Shown here: one piece after another, positions 1 to 11,299 of the stretch | Layout: each line of letters opens with the position of its first letter | Position numbering within the stretch: the first letter of the stretch is position 1 | Translations under genes and position numbers: made by a program | The notes under the pieces: generated by a model | Told to the model about the DNA's origin: nothing | The model's input: the letters and a program-made list of their open reading frames with translations, nothing else | Database searches by the model: none | Assembly (NCBI GenBank): GCA_014529385.2 | Contig: CM043962.1 | Coordinates: 50,236,598 to 50,300,597 of the forward strand | Length of the DNA stretch: 64,000 nucleotides | DNA from: Adiantum capillus-veneris | Lineage: Eukaryota > Streptophyta > Polypodiopsida > Polypodiales > Pteridaceae | Reading direction: 5' to 3'

Positions 1-1453
1 GTTTGGTAAGTATACAACTTTTTAAAGCCCTTGGGCAAGTTTCAACAAGTTTGGATAAAATTTGATCAAGTTTATCCACTGTTCCGTGTCCGCAGACTCT
101 GATGTCAAGAATCTGGCTTAAGTCAAAATTGATTTGTGGGGTCTACTTGATGTGCTTGACCTTGTGGTATACTCAAATTTGCAAAATCACCAAGTTTTGA
201 AGCAGATGTAAATAATCGCGATTATTTACTCCTGACGATTTGTTGTAAATTTTTGTCACAACTTTGACACAGATCTATTAAGCACCTTATGTTAAGGTCA
301 CTAGCCAATTCTTATCAAGTTTGGCTAATTTTTGGTCAAATGGTCATCAATTATCTGTCTGCAGACTAAATTTGCAATTTTTGACACAGTTTTCACTCCA
401 GTGATCCAAATCTTACCAAATTTGGTTTGTGGGCTTATTACAACATGGTAAAGCTAGTGGTATGCCAACTTGGTCAAAAAAGTTCAAAAACAGGGCAGAT
501 GTTTTTGCAAGTTTTTGGTCAACAAAGCATATACACATGTTTATCACATCAATATAAGCCTATGAATCAAGTTTCAACAAGTTTGGACAAAATTTTCCTC
601 AATTCACACTCAAGGTTCAAAAGTCAGTACAAACTTTAGTTTTTACCCAGTTTTTTGCCAATTTACTGATCCAAATCTCTTGGGCCTTTACAAAAGTTGT
701 TTGTACACATGCAATGAGTCAATGATATGAGTCTTGACTAATTTAGAGTAAAAAGTTAATAATCACCTTATTAACTTGAGGCTTGAAATGAGCACTTTTT
801 TGCAATTTTCTCAAAGACAGTCCTTTTATGATGTTTTTTAAGCCTATAAATCAAGTCAAAACTTAATTTGGCCTAAAATGTCAAGAAAAAGTAAATAATC
901 TGAGTTTTGGTCAACTTCTTAAATTTTTAACCTCGAAGTGTCCTTGAGCTTACCCACTAGTTCGGACAACTCTTAGGCTTACTCTCTAGTTGGATTGAGT
1001 GAATTCGAGTCTTTTCGTGCTATTTCTAGCCGTAGACCTGGAATTCTGCAACTTTACATAACAACTCACAATTGATTCTTTCAGAGAGAGCAATGCTATG
1101 AAATCCACCTCGGATCCTACTTACCCTACTCTTAGTTTCTCATGCAATGGGGTTGTGGAAAGTGTCCACAAACACTTGTTTTCTTGTGTTTTTTATGTTT
1201 TTCAGAGTCTTGATCTTAAGACTTGTCTCATCTACCAATCATTCTCCAAATCCTAATCTAAATCTACAATCCTATAGTCCTAAAGGTACTCAGCAAGTAT
1301 GATTACTTCCAAGCTACCTCTACACAACAAAAGACGACAATCTTAAGCTATGTGGTTTCTAAAAGAGAGTTTTGAACTCTAGGCAAACCTAGAGGAAGTT
1401 AAAGGACAATTACACAAGACACTCGTGTTTTTCCCTAGTTTAGGTCTCTTTGT
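1..1453 (-). other. Leader/internal DNA of a minus-strand gypsy-like element
   Basis: This stretch lies downstream (minus-strand sense) of the primer-binding site at 1454-1471, so it should be the untranslated leader and start of the internal region of that LTR element. I see no gag or pol protein in either strand. The first kilobase is AT-rich and full of recurring words of the type CAAGTTTGG and GGTCAA, which suggests an old degenerate short repeat. The longest open frames are about 70 codons and match nothing I know. The element continues beyond the left edge of the window. Confidence 0.4.
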
Positions 1454-1471
1454 TCCCCAACAGCGGTGCCA
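1454..1471 (-). other. tRNA-Asp-type primer-binding site
   Basis: Read on the minus strand this is TGGCACCGCTGTTGGGGA, close to the complement of the 3' end of plant tRNA-Asp (TGGCGCCGTTGCCGGGGA). It sits two bases after a CA dinucleotide that would end the LTR (ACA then TT then TGG), the usual layout at the 5' LTR/leader junction. The same arrangement occurs in plus orientation at 54408-54425 in element D, so both elements probably use the same primer class. Confidence 0.65.
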
Positions 1472-1473
1472 AA

Positions 1474-2240
1474 TGTCGGACGCATGTCTAACCTCACCAT
1501 CCTATCTTATTGCAGTATTAGCGACAACCACGATTAATTTGTCCAACCATGGGACGAAGCTGACTCGACTAGTGCATAGAGGCTACAAGAGGTTGTCAAT
1601 CTCTCAGAAAATAACTAACAACTCACATCTAACTCAAGCTACACTCAAGTGACTGAAATCACCAAAAGCCAATCGCTCATCGACAAGCAAATCACATCCG
1701 TTACAGCATCAAATGACATTCAAACGTAACAAAACTTTTAGGACAAGTTTATAAGATATAAGCACACGTGCCTATGGCCTCAAACCCCACTTTAGGTCAA
1801 GTTTCAAAATCACAATTATTAACAACAGTGGATTTTTGACCTAGTCGTTTTCGACCCAGAATGCATCTAAATGCTTAGCAATGATGCCCCAATACCCCAC
1901 CTATGCTTAGTTTTTGATTTAAAAGTGTAAATTCCTAGTTATGATGAAATTAGGCCGCGGGTCGGCGACGCCAAAAGCTACAAAATACTGTGAATGGCTT
2001 ACGTCAATGCGTAGAGCTCTTACCTGCGGTTGCAATGCAACAAGCGCATTCGCAATGTGACAACCGGAGAGGGAGTAGGAAGCGGGAGAAGGAAAGAAGT
2101 GAGCGCCGTTAGCTCACGCTGTGTATTTCTTATCCAAAAACTTATATAAAACTTACAAAAATTGGCTTTTATACCTTAGCCAAGGTTTCTGGGTGGTCAA
2201 AAGTAATAATCTAGAGTTCTACCAAAGCTGGGAATTGACT
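1474..2240 (-). mobile_element. LTR (3' part), minus strand
   Basis: The region upstream, in minus-strand sense, of the primer-binding site should be the 5' LTR of a gypsy-like element. Its end (CA at 1474-1475) is fixed by the primer site. The start is not identifiable, and 2240 is only a guess. A good TATA box on the minus strand (GGTATAAAAGCC, 2164-2175) fits the U3/R border, which puts transcription start near 2135-2145. No protein-coding potential is seen. Confidence 0.45.
2164..2175 (-). promoter_or_regulatory. Putative LTR TATA box
   Basis: GGTATAAAAGCC on the minus strand is a close match to a plant TATA consensus. It lies about 700 bases upstream of the LTR end at 1474, where an LTR promoter is expected. 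A second A/T-rich TATA-like word lies about 20 bases further down. There is no evidence of activity from the sequence alone. Confidence 0.35.
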
Positions 2241-2487
2241 GGTTGATACAATCTGGAAGCTTGTAGCCCCGGCTCATTAGTTACAAAGTTTACCAAGAAA
2301 ATAGGAGTTACAATATTCCGATTTATCAAAATAATAATTGTTTTGCAAGGAGAACTCCGAAAAATGGCGTTCGTGTTAGCTTGTTGCTAACATAGGTTGA
2401 GCGTCTTAAGTAGTTTGCGGTTAGCCTCCCTCCATGAAAACTCCTTCAAACACGGTCCACAATAGTTTGCATGCGTGTGTGATATAG

Positions 2488-2563
<76 letters not shown>

Positions 2564-2735
2564 CATAGAGATGGGAGAGAGACACAATAGGAAGAAGCTT
2601 GAGGGTGTAGGTGCGATGGTGGGGAAACATTTGAGTAGAGTATGCTGCAAAAACATGGTATACTTTGCTCCTCCTTTCTTGTTTAGATGCCAAGTAGTAC
2701 TGCAACAATTATCGTTTCTTTTACTGCGTGCATTA
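2241..2735. repeat. Gene-free spacer with (GT)n(GA)n microsatellite
   Basis: No gene is visible. A compound microsatellite, (GT)n followed by (GA)n, occupies roughly 2493-2552 and creates spurious open frames of Ser-Leu, Thr-His or Arg-Glu repeats in several frames. These are not counted as genes. The spacer ends at the target-site duplication of the CACTA element. Confidence 0.7.
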
Positions 2736-2774
2736 TTACACTACAAGAGGTTGTGTGCACTTGTGACATTTTTA

Positions 2775-2950
2775 GCGACGAAAACACATTGGCTTTTTAT
2801 ACTCCCCGGTGTCGCTAAGACCGTTGCTAACAACATCGCTACGGCAATGTCGCTATAAGCATCGCTATATAGTGATGCATATAGCGACGGTTACAGGTTA
2901 CCTATAGTGACACTCATAGCGACGTTGCAGAGCCTTTTATAGTGACGCCC
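2775..2950. repeat. CACTA left subterminal repeats
   Basis: About ten copies of TAGCGACG-like words in direct and inverted orientation (agcgacg, gtcgcta, atcgcta, tagtgacg) are packed into about 175 bases next to the left terminal inverted repeat. In CACTA elements such arrays bind the TNPA-type protein. Several copies carry C-to-T or G-to-A changes (tagtgac for tagcgac), as expected from deamination of methylated CpG. Confidence 0.7.
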
Positions 2951-3340
2951 GAGAGTAATTTTTTTTGGGAGTAAACCTAAATGAATCCAAGATAAGCCCA
3001 GATTCAACTTTAAAAGAAAGTGCAAGGTATAGACCCAAAGCAGTCACCCACAAGACAATATAACCATTAACTCCATCATCCATAGTATTATTTGTGAATA
3101 AAGATACAAAACCGACAAAAGTGAATTGATGAAAGTAAATCAATGACAATTGTACACATCATAGGCAAAATCACTTGATTGTTAAGCTTTGGAAATGTAA
3201 TAGTTACAACACCATTGTCATTATTGACAAAATATACATGGTTTTCCAATAGTTACAAAAAGATGTATACACGTCATCTCATTATACATGCTATGAAAAA
3301 GGGAAACTAATGCTATCTAGCTACGGCTAGACTGACTCGT

Positions 3341-4150
3341 TTAATCAGACGTCTCATCGCGTCCAAGGAGCATATATATCGGATTCTGCAAAAAAAAACA
3401 ATAAGACAGCTTTCTGTAAGTATAAACATATAATTTACAAAACAATACAACAAATAGAAATGAGTAAACCCTAATACTAACCATGCCGTCGTGAGAACTT
3501 AGAATGTCCATCAGGGAGTCTAAGCCCTTTTTGCCTGCATACTCGCGCTCGTACGGTGTGGGGTCACGTCCTATCATCCACCACTGTTCATAACATACAA
3601 AGAATCCATTTATATTAGAATTTGAAAGTACAAATAGATGTAACTAACAAACCTAAAGAGCAATGCAAAAACACTTACAAAATCGGCCTCAAATGATGCC
3701 CAGTCGCCGCTCCTCAAGTGGTGCAAGCTCCTTGCCTCTACTCGTGCTTTGGCTGCCTCCTTTTGCTGCTCCCACTTGTCAGGATTCTTGCGTGCTGCTC
3801 GCTTTGCATTCTTCCAATCTTCTTTGGTCAACCAATCTGGTCTGTTCCACCCATGCTTTATTGCTTTTTACACTTCATAACGCTTGTGCTTGCAGTATTC
3901 GTGCATTTGGACCTTCATCTAATTCACTTGGTACTTCAATCCAGGTGTTTAGTATGTAGTGTCTAAACACTTGATAGCAAAGACCACGCATGCACGAGAT
4001 CACCTTCTTGCCATCATCATCCAAGATGATGCCACCACTGAAGTCGACGGAGTATGGCAAGACCTCTCGCCTGTGATGGGTAAACATGGGTGTCTTAGCA
4101 GGGGTCTCTAGCGGCGTGTCGATGGGGTTATGGACGTCAAGTGTCTCCAT
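3341..4150 (-). pseudogene. TNPA/Ptta-like CACTA accessory transposase, 3' exons
   Basis: Read on the minus strand, this is the C-terminal half of a plant En/Spm accessory protein (Ptta family). An upstream part contains HRREVLPYSVDFSGG and WIEVPSEL. A lysine/alanine-rich helix (KNAKRAARKNPDKW) follows, then DPTPYEREYAGK. Two introns are visible and in phase: 3584-3678 (GTAAGT...AACAG) and 3386-3481 (GTTAGT...TTGCAG). Splicing joins exon ending EADF to WWMIGRDP, and SSHDGM to NPIYMLLGRD, with the stop at 3341. Exon 1 carries a frame change near 3870-3900, and an in-frame TAA follows YEV, so the copy is broken. Its 5' side (4160-4500) is a low-complexity Ser/Pro/His-rich linker in which I cannot choose the frame. 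Confidence 0.65.
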
Positions 4151-4597
4151 TGGATTCTGGGCCCCAAAGCGAGGAGTGTTGACTGGGGTGACTCCCGGAG
4201 GAGTAGTGGTGTGTAGCTAGGAACGACCGATAGCCACACAAAACCTGGCGTAGATGGAAATGCCATGGTTGGTGTGGGGGCAGGCAAAGAAGGGGAAGGT
4301 AAAGAGCCTTGTCGAACACAAGGTGGTGTCGAGGCATCAATGGCAGCATGCCCACAACAACCGTCACCACCACCACGAGAGCATCGGTGCCTATACGAGT
4401 GTGAAGATCGTCTCGTTGACACCGAAGCTTCAGAGTGCGCTGAATGCTCCAAAAAAAGGGGAGACGCTGAAGGAGTAGAACGACATGATGGTGCTCTAGA
4501 GCGATGACGCTCCTTGTACCACCTCCGCTGTTGGGTGACAAAGAAGAAAGAAAATCATCATCATCCATACCTACATTAAACACATGAACATTTAATC

Positions 4598-5779
4598 TTA
4601 ATATAGAATGAATGGAGAAGATGCTGTCTGCGGCCAATATTGCTCCATACAATCCACATTTTTAAGGTCAACCCTGGCTCCCAAAGTATCTTTCTTGCCG
4701 ATCAGATGGTCCCATAGCAGATTACCTACATTCTTGAATATGTGCATTTGATTGAGCAAGTGATTGATCATGAGTCGGGGCCAATATGGTAACTCGTACC
4801 ATAGAGAGAGTCTCTTCATCGTTGGGGGAAAACCGTCATCACACATCTCCTTCTACTCTAACCATGCTTGTGCAGACATCCTCGGTGGCCATACATTGTA
4901 AGATGTTGATCTCTGACCAAATGGATTACGCCATCCATAGCCAGGCCTAGGCGTAAATTTTGAGCTTCGTTGGCAAAATCCGGCCATGTTTCGTCTATAT
5001 GTTTCCAGGCTGCACAATCTGCAGGAATCCATAGCACACCATCCGAAGATTTATTCTCCTCATGCCATGATGCTAGAGCGGCCATGGAATTACATTCAAA
5101 GAAATGTTTGATGCGAGGAAGCAGAGGAAAATGTCGCAAAACCTTTTTTGGAATTTTTGTTCCACGGAGATCTACTCGATATCTCTCGGAATCACATGTC
5201 GGACACTTCTCCATGTCTATGTATTCCCCTCTGAAAAGAATGCAGTTGTTAGGATAAGTGTGAATCCAATTGTAGTTCATCCCCTGTTTCGCAAGATCTT
5301 TTTTACTTCCTCTCTGGAATCTGGCATCACATTATCTGCTCGCAGTATGTGCTCTTTGAAAAATCTACACAACGAAAAAAATGCGGTACACTTGTGTAAG
5401 TAAACTATCAGATCATTATACATCTAGAGTTTTTTTATTAAAGTAAACACATTGTAATAGATCACCTGAGGAGTGCTGTGACGCTAGTGTCACTCCATCC
5501 AAACTTTGCCTGCATGTTGAGAAGAACCAAGAGCACCTACAATCTAAACACATGTGCTCCATCATACAATGGCCTATCGGCTTCACTTTTCATATCATCA
5601 TAGATAAGACTTTCTAAATCCATGATCATCTCGATCATTTCATCAATCTCGGGCTCAAACATTGCCTTGTTGGGAATGTGGAATGCATGATCATCCTCCA
5701 AGCTGTCAGAGGCTACATCTTGTGGCCTCACATATGCTGCTTGACCAAAGCGCCTGCGAACATGTCTATTGGGTTGCAA
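4598..5779 (-). pseudogene. TNP2-like CACTA transposase, internally deleted
   Basis: The minus-strand segments match the TNP2 (Transposase_21) family in order. 5779-5537 is an N-terminal acidic part (EPEIDEMIEMIMDLESLIYD). 5365-5290 is HILRADNVMPDSREEVKK. 5280-4858 contains the hallmark stretch YPNNCILFRGEY, then CPTCDSERY, then ADCAAWKHIDETWPDF and LRLGLAMDG. A possible intron (GTGATC...TGTGTAG) joins the first two parts. A one-base shift after LAMDG hides the usual GWRNPFG continuation in another frame. The next recognisable piece (4846-4598: WYELPYWPRLMINHLL, HIFKNVGNLLWDHLIGKKD) belongs much further along a complete TNP2, so a large central portion including the catalytic core is missing. 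The protein cannot be functional. Confidence 0.75.
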
Positions 5780-6064
5780 GATTGCTGCCTGTTGGCTAGC
5801 ATTAGAGTCCGACGAGTTATAATTGGCAACAAATTGATCTATAATAGATGGATCAAACTCACTAATTCACGAACTTGCTGCAAAGAAACACGTCTTGTCC
5901 GTCGCACAGCATGCTTGCATCGATTACAAGGACATAATATCCTTGTTGAGAGATAGGTGTTTCGGTTGGACAGCCCCACATCCTCGTCACTACTCATAAT
6001 GAAGGTAAAAACCTTATAACCTGGACATAAATTTAATCTTCTATTGGCATCCTTCGTCTTTTAT

Positions 6065-6065
6065 C

Positions 6066-6141
<76 letters not shown>
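6065..6141. repeat. (CT)n microsatellite
   Basis: A nearly pure CT run of about 75 bases lies inside the CACTA element between the transposase remnants and the right half. It has no coding meaning. Confidence 0.95.
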
Positions 6142-6146
<5 letters not shown>

Positions 6147-6734
6147 TTGTTCACACTGTAAACTACCTCACATTCTCTAGTCATGTCCAATCCCCACACA
6201 CCTCGATCTAGAGGTGCACGGAGATCAGAACCACCGGGTTATAATCTCGTCTTTATTGATCAATGCCTATATTTGTGGGTACAAAAAATCTACACACCCA
6301 CCTCTACATGATAGTGCATGTAGTGGACAAAACCCCTTTGTCTCTTCTTTAGCTGTAGCAATTCACAACATCTTAACATCTCTTCACAGCATATCTTTTT
6401 TCGAAAGATCATTTAGCACATTACATATTGGCCTCCAATATGAGTATCATGCCATTGTAAGCTTTCCAACTTAAGGTTGCCTCCCTAGAGAGGAAGAGAG
6501 GGATCATCGTTCGCCTAACTCTAATTTTTTTACTGTAATCCCGAATGTAGACTTTGATATAAAAACTAAATCCAAAATCTAATATTAAATCTAACCTAAT
6601 TGAACATGTGGTGATTCGTGGCTAATTGAGTATGGTTAGTGTGTGAGTTAATAGGTGTCAAATTCTGATGGGAATACACATATCGTTGTGTAACTAGTGT
6701 TTGCTCTTTGGGCAAAGTGCGCCTTCATTGACAT

Positions 6735-7215
6735 GCACTAAAATCTAACCTAAATCTAATCTAATCTTAAATCAAACATAAATCTAGATTTGATCTAATT
6801 TAGTCTTAAACTCAAAATAAACCTAAATCTAATCTAATCTTAAATCAAACATAAATCTAGATCTAATCTAATCTTAAACTCAAAATAAACCTAAATCTAA
6901 TCTAATATTAAATCTAACCTAAACCTAAATGTAATCTTTAACTTAGATTTAAATTTAATCTAGTTAATCTTAAATCTAAATCTAATCTTGTCTTAAACTC
7001 AGCATAAACCTAAATCTAATCCAATCTTAAATCCTAAACCTAAATGTAATCTAACTTAAATCTAGCATAGCTAGCTAGTTTTAAATCTTGCCCTAATTTT
7101 AAATCTAACCTAATCTTAATCTAATGTAAATCTAAATCTAGCCTAATATTAAACTTAACATAAACATAAATCTTAATATAATCTAACATAATCTTAAATT
7201 TAATTTAAATCTTAA
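6735..7215. repeat. Degenerate TAAATCTAATCT minisatellite in the CACTA element
   Basis: About 480 bases are built almost entirely from permutations of the words TAAATCTAATCT, CTTAAATC and AACCTAAA, with scattered substitutions. This is a tandem array of short units that has diverged. It is not the plant telomere repeat TTTAGGG, although it shares the flavour of its complement CCCTAAA. No reading frame is maintained. Confidence 0.75.
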
Positions 7216-7348
7216 CTTAATCTCTCTCTCTCTCTGTTTTTTTCCCTTACCTCTCTCTTTCGTCTCCCCCCTCTCTCTCTCTCTTTGTTTTTTTATTCTC
7301 TCTCTCTTTCTCTTTCTCTTTGTTTTCTCCTCTCTCTCTATCTCTTTG

Positions 7349-7442
<94 letters not shown>

Positions 7443-7571
7443 TTCTCTCTCTTTACTTTATCTCTCTCTCTCTCTCTCTCTGCCTCTCTCTCTTTTCCTC
7501 TCTCAATGTATGTGTGTATGCATTCTTTGTTTATGCATGCATGTGTATATGTGTTTTTTGTTTATGCATGT

Positions 7572-7632
<61 letters not shown>

Positions 7633-7646
7633 ATTTCGTAGACACA

Positions 7647-7729
<83 letters not shown>

Positions 7730-7803
7730 GGGAAGGGAACATGAGAGAGAGGAGAGGGAAGGAGCATACATGGCTCTCCTTCCTCTCCTTGTGTGTGTGT
7801 GTG

Positions 7804-7850
<47 letters not shown>
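7205..7850. repeat. Microsatellite cluster: CT, AT, CT, GT, GA tracts
   Basis: This is a run of long simple tracts: CT-rich 7205-7349, pure (AT)45 at 7351-7440, CT-rich to 7500, pure (CT)n 7574-7631, (GT)n about 7649-7687 running into (GA)n to about 7726, and another (GA)n at 7807-7849. CT tracts on the left and GA tracts on the right can pair with one another. All open frames called here are artefacts of dinucleotide repeats. Confidence 0.95.
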
Positions 7851-7852
<2 letters not shown>

Positions 7853-7929
7853 GTTACCTCTTTCGCTTGGCGTCAAAAACTCACATCTAAGATTTGAGTT
7901 TTTGGTGCTCTCAGTTTATTTTTTTACCC

Positions 7930-8060
7930 CTGTCGGCGTCGCTATAAGCGTCGCTATGCAACAAATAGAATAGCGACGCCTATAGCAACCCTTATAGCGG
8001 CACCCTGGATTTTCATTTTTGAGCGTCACACTGCGAGCGTCGCTAATGTGAAGTACCTCT
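7930..8060. repeat. CACTA right subterminal repeats
   Basis: Variants of TAGCGACG and its complement (gtcgctata, tagcgacgcc, tagcaacc, gagcgtcgcta) are clustered next to the right terminal inverted repeat. They mirror the left array at 2775-2950 and support the call that both ends belong to one element. Confidence 0.65.
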
Positions 8061-8070
8061 TGTAGCGTTA

Positions 8071-9647
8071 CGTCATCTATTATCGCACATGATTTTCAAA
8101 CAGATACAAGAGTGTTCGAGGTAGCAGGGGGTACAAACCACCTCCCTCTACCTTTCGATTATATGATAACCTATCTATAGTCTTTTATTCTTTTAAATAA
8201 ACTTTTTATTATAAAATTGATACTTTAGCTACTTTTGTACTAATACACTATTGAAAAATTAGTCCGTCTATCCTAATAACTATTCAGTGTATAGCGTACA
8301 AATGTTTAATTCTTTTAATTTTAGAGTTTTTTTATAAATATTTTATTCCTTTTTTACCACTCACTGTTGAAAAATATACCCATCTACTCTAGTAGCTATT
8401 CAAACAGGTGCCCAATCCCTTGCTTGAGGCACATTGCTTTGGAGCACGTGGAGAACGAAGGGCTTTGGCGTCCTTTTGAGTAGATGAGATCGTTGTACAT
8501 CCCTCGATTGAGGATATTCCCCATTAGTTTGTGTTTGATGGTGGCCGATGCTATGGCATGCAAGGACGAAAGACAATGACAAGAGCTATTGGGAAAAGGC
8601 ATGGTGTGTGGTGACTCTTCCACTAACTCTACCTCGACAACTCCTCCACATGTGTCTTAGGGACACTTTGAGCTTGACGATGAGCACATGTTTGGCATGG
8701 CTGACGCGTTATTGGCTCATGAAGGTAGCATGTGTGAGGAGGGTTGTAGACCATGCAGTCAATGGGTAGCAAAAATGGAGGACAAGTTGCTGCCGAGTGC
8801 CCGAACACATCTTTATGTTGGTTGATAAAAGTTTTTTTTTAAATTTTATAGTGCCTTTCCTTTAACTTAATGTGGTCAAAGGGTCGACACTTTTGTACAC
8901 GCTACATTGATGAGCATTGAACCACCATGTACTGTAGCATTATGGACAACTTTGACACGAATAATGATGAAGCTAGGTATTGTGGGACTATTGAAAGGAT
9001 ACTAAAGGCCTATTTCATAACCTTTTATACCTTCATCTTCAAATGAATGTTGCTTTGCAAATGTGTCTAGATGGCATGAGAATGACCTCTATGGGGGGGT
9101 ATGACAATTCAGTTTTTCTATGCAATTATGAGTAGGTGAGTGATTACCTTGTTTACCTTGATTTTCTTGTAATATTAATTATACCAATGCTACTCACTTT
9201 GAACTTCTCTTCTACAGGTCATCTATATCCCAACAATCCATTAACCAAAACTTTGTTCCTGTAACACCTCAAGGGAGAACCATTTTTTTCTCTAATGAAG
9301 TGGAGACCATCTTCGACCTCTCTCACCTACTACATTGGATGAGGGGGAGACATAGGAGAGAGAGATCGATGATTCAAGTTCCATGGGTGCCGCCAATCTT
9401 AGTGAGGATGATTTCCATGATGATGATGATGATCAGATAGAGGATGAAAAATGTGAAGATGATGAAGCCAACACATCCACAAACGACAATTCTATTTCTC
9501 TCTTTATATATTTAGGAGCCATGGGCTTAGAATTGGATGACGCTTCTTGTAGAGACCATCTTTTAAAAGATTATTCATAAACATTTTGTATACTTTAAGT
9601 TATGAGTTTTTTTTTTTCGCGTTGTCCATTCATCTCTTTTTGATCTT

Positions 9648-9691
<44 letters not shown>

Positions 9692-9999
9692 TCTCTCTCT
9701 CTCTCTCTAATTTTGTAAAGAATACTAAATTATGTTAATAAAGTGAATGTAATTAATTCAAATGATGACAAAATATATATAATTTTTTGGGGCAATTATT
9801 TATGAAAAATAAGAAATGCTTTGTATTTTTCTAAGAAGTGTTATGGGTGCAAGTTTTTTTTTTGAAGTTCTAAATAATGTTCTTTAATTTTTATTCACAA
9901 GAAAAAAAGAGAGAAACACCAAAATTTGAATGCTTAAGTGCTAAAGCAGGGTTCGGTAATAAGCGCCGCAATCATGGCGGCAATACTGGAGGTAATAAA
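8071..9999. other. Gene-poor spacer between CACTA element and LTR
   Basis: I recognise no gene. Small open frames occur: 8548-8769 plus, 8396-8623 minus, and 9383-9580 plus, which has an acidic stretch SEDDFHDDDDDQIEDE. None shows a family motif or a supporting splice pattern. A (CT)n tract lies at about 9653-9708. The stretch could be decayed transposon DNA. Confidence 0.5.
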
Positions 10000-10942
10000 T
10001 GTAATGGAATTGGCATATTAACTTGAGAGTAGTGGAAATTAGAGAGAGTACTTTTGTGAAATTAGTTTGTGAGTATGGCGGGTAAACATAATTGATGGTA
10101 GCAACATAAACATAGTATTTGATTAATTTTGCATGAACAATACTTTTACAAGAGAGAGAATTTAGAGAACAGGACAACAATTGAGGACCTGATTTATGTG
10201 GAGCCGGTACCCCCTCCAATAGGAATTTGTATAATAGTTTCTCCCATCAAGAGAGACTTGTTACAATAAAATCTTTGTGTTCCTTGTGACCTAGGTGATG
10301 CAATGAAGATGGAAAGCTTCATTCATCATGAGCATAACATAAAATTTGTGGAAAGCATTAACTATCCTAAGCCTCATTCCCAAGACCTCAAACACCTTCG
10401 AAGGTGGAGAGAGCTAGCAGGGAATGAGGGTAGGGAAGAGGAAGAAGAAACATTTCATAGGAGAAAGAATTAGTTCTTCACTTACCCATCACTCTTCTTG
10501 CTAGCATACCTAATAGCATAGTAATGAGGATGGAGAATATGGCAAGCCTAAGCATTGAAGCATGGCTCTTGGTTGGATTTGCATTCCATAGCCAAGAGTG
10601 TTGGTGTAGGCTCTCAACCTCTCTACTTGCTTGGAGAAGGGGAGGATGCTCTTGCACTTTTCTTTTCACACAATGAGGGTGTGTGTGGGGGGGGGGGGGG
10701 GGAGAGTATACCCCCCAAGCATGCATTAGCTAACCTTAAGGTCTTTAAGATCCATGAGCTAACTTGCTCTTTGACATATCATCTCTCATTTGGCTCCCTT
10801 TACCATTGGCCCCGTGTTAAGATAGACCTGAAAGCACATGTCAATATTCTAACCCTTGTTCCTGTTTATAGGCTCTCACATTAAATGATCAATTTAATAT
10901 GAGAAAATAATTTGGGTTGGTTAGATATTAGTTTTTATGACA
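10000..10942 (-). mobile_element. 3' LTR of element A (chromodomain gypsy, minus strand)
   Basis: On the minus strand the LTR starts TGTCATAAAAACTAATATC at 10942 and ends CCATTACA at 10000. It is clearly homologous to the two LTRs of element B (26744-27983 and 36665-38207), which share the start TCATAAAA..TAATATCTA, the middle TACACCAACACTCTTGGCTA and the end. The LTR contains a poly-C tract in its own orientation (16 bases, 10687-10702 on the plus strand read as G). It follows the pol remnant at 11300-14350 with a purine-rich tract (AAGAGAGAGGTAA on the minus strand) between them, as expected for the 3' end of a minus-strand element. Confidence 0.8.
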
Positions 10943-10958
10943 TTACCTCTCTCTTGAA
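10943..10958 (-). other. Polypurine tract of element A
   Basis: Minus-strand reading gives CAAGAGAGAGGTAA immediately before the LTR start TGTCATAA. This is the expected position for the polypurine tract that primes plus-strand cDNA synthesis. Element B has the same sequence before its 3' LTR (near 36650-36664). Confidence 0.6.
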
Positions 10959-11299
10959 ATCATAGTCGTCCTGGACTATGAGGTAGAAGAGATAAAGCCT
11001 TAGTCATTAGTCAATAGTTCTTAGCGGGTAGATGATCGCTTTTTACCCTACGACATCTTTCCAAGATGGATGACTAATTCATTTGGTGCTTGGGAGACAT
11101 AGCTGCCGCAAACATGTCTACTCTTTAGTCCATTTCATTCTCCCAAGTAGAGTGATCAATTCTACTTGGTGTTTGAGAGACGTCGTCATCAGAAACATGA
11201 TTCTAACCATGCATACTATTTAAAGTTTTGCACAACAAAAAGAGAATTAGTCTTATCAGACAAAAACATTGGTCATATCAAAGAAATTTGTATATTTTC

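Larger units (their letters stand above)
2739..8067 (-). mobile_element. CACTA (En/Spm-like) DNA transposon, non-autonomous
   Basis: The left end reads CACTACAAGAGGT (from 2739). The right end is its inverted counterpart, CCTCTTGTAGCG, ending at 8067 with one change from the expected GTAGTG. Both ends are flanked by the 3-bp duplication TTA (2736-2738 and 8068-8070), as is standard for the CACTA superfamily. Just inside each end are many copies, in both orientations, of the word TAGCGACG or variants (2775-2950 and 7930-8060). These are the subterminal repeats that such elements use as transposase-binding sites. The interior has two minus-strand remnants, TNP2-like (4598-5779) and TNPA/Ptta-like (3341-4150), both damaged, plus 2 kb of simple repeats. 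The element is 5329 bp, shorter than autonomous relatives, and lacks most of TNP2, so it could move only with help from another copy. Confidence 0.85.

Noticed and set aside
4108-4652. Minus-strand open frames of 114 and 171 codons in the CACTA element
   Set aside because: They overlap in different frames in a low-complexity linker of the TNPA-like remnant. Neither shows a family motif, and only the 3' exons are supportable.
6735-7215. Interstitial telomere repeat
   Set aside because: The unit is TAAATCTAATCT-like, not TTTAGGG or TTAGGG, and it lies inside a transposon.
7183-7890. Many overlapping open frames encoding Tyr-Ile, Ser-Leu, Cys-Val, Thr-His or Arg-Glu repeats
   Set aside because: They are translations of (AT)n, (CT)n, (GT)n and (GA)n microsatellites in all frames. 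They carry no coding signal.
9383-9580. Small acidic protein (SEDDFHDDDDDQIEDE)
   Set aside because: A GAT-rich stretch of DNA can give this by chance. There is no homology, promoter or splice evidence.
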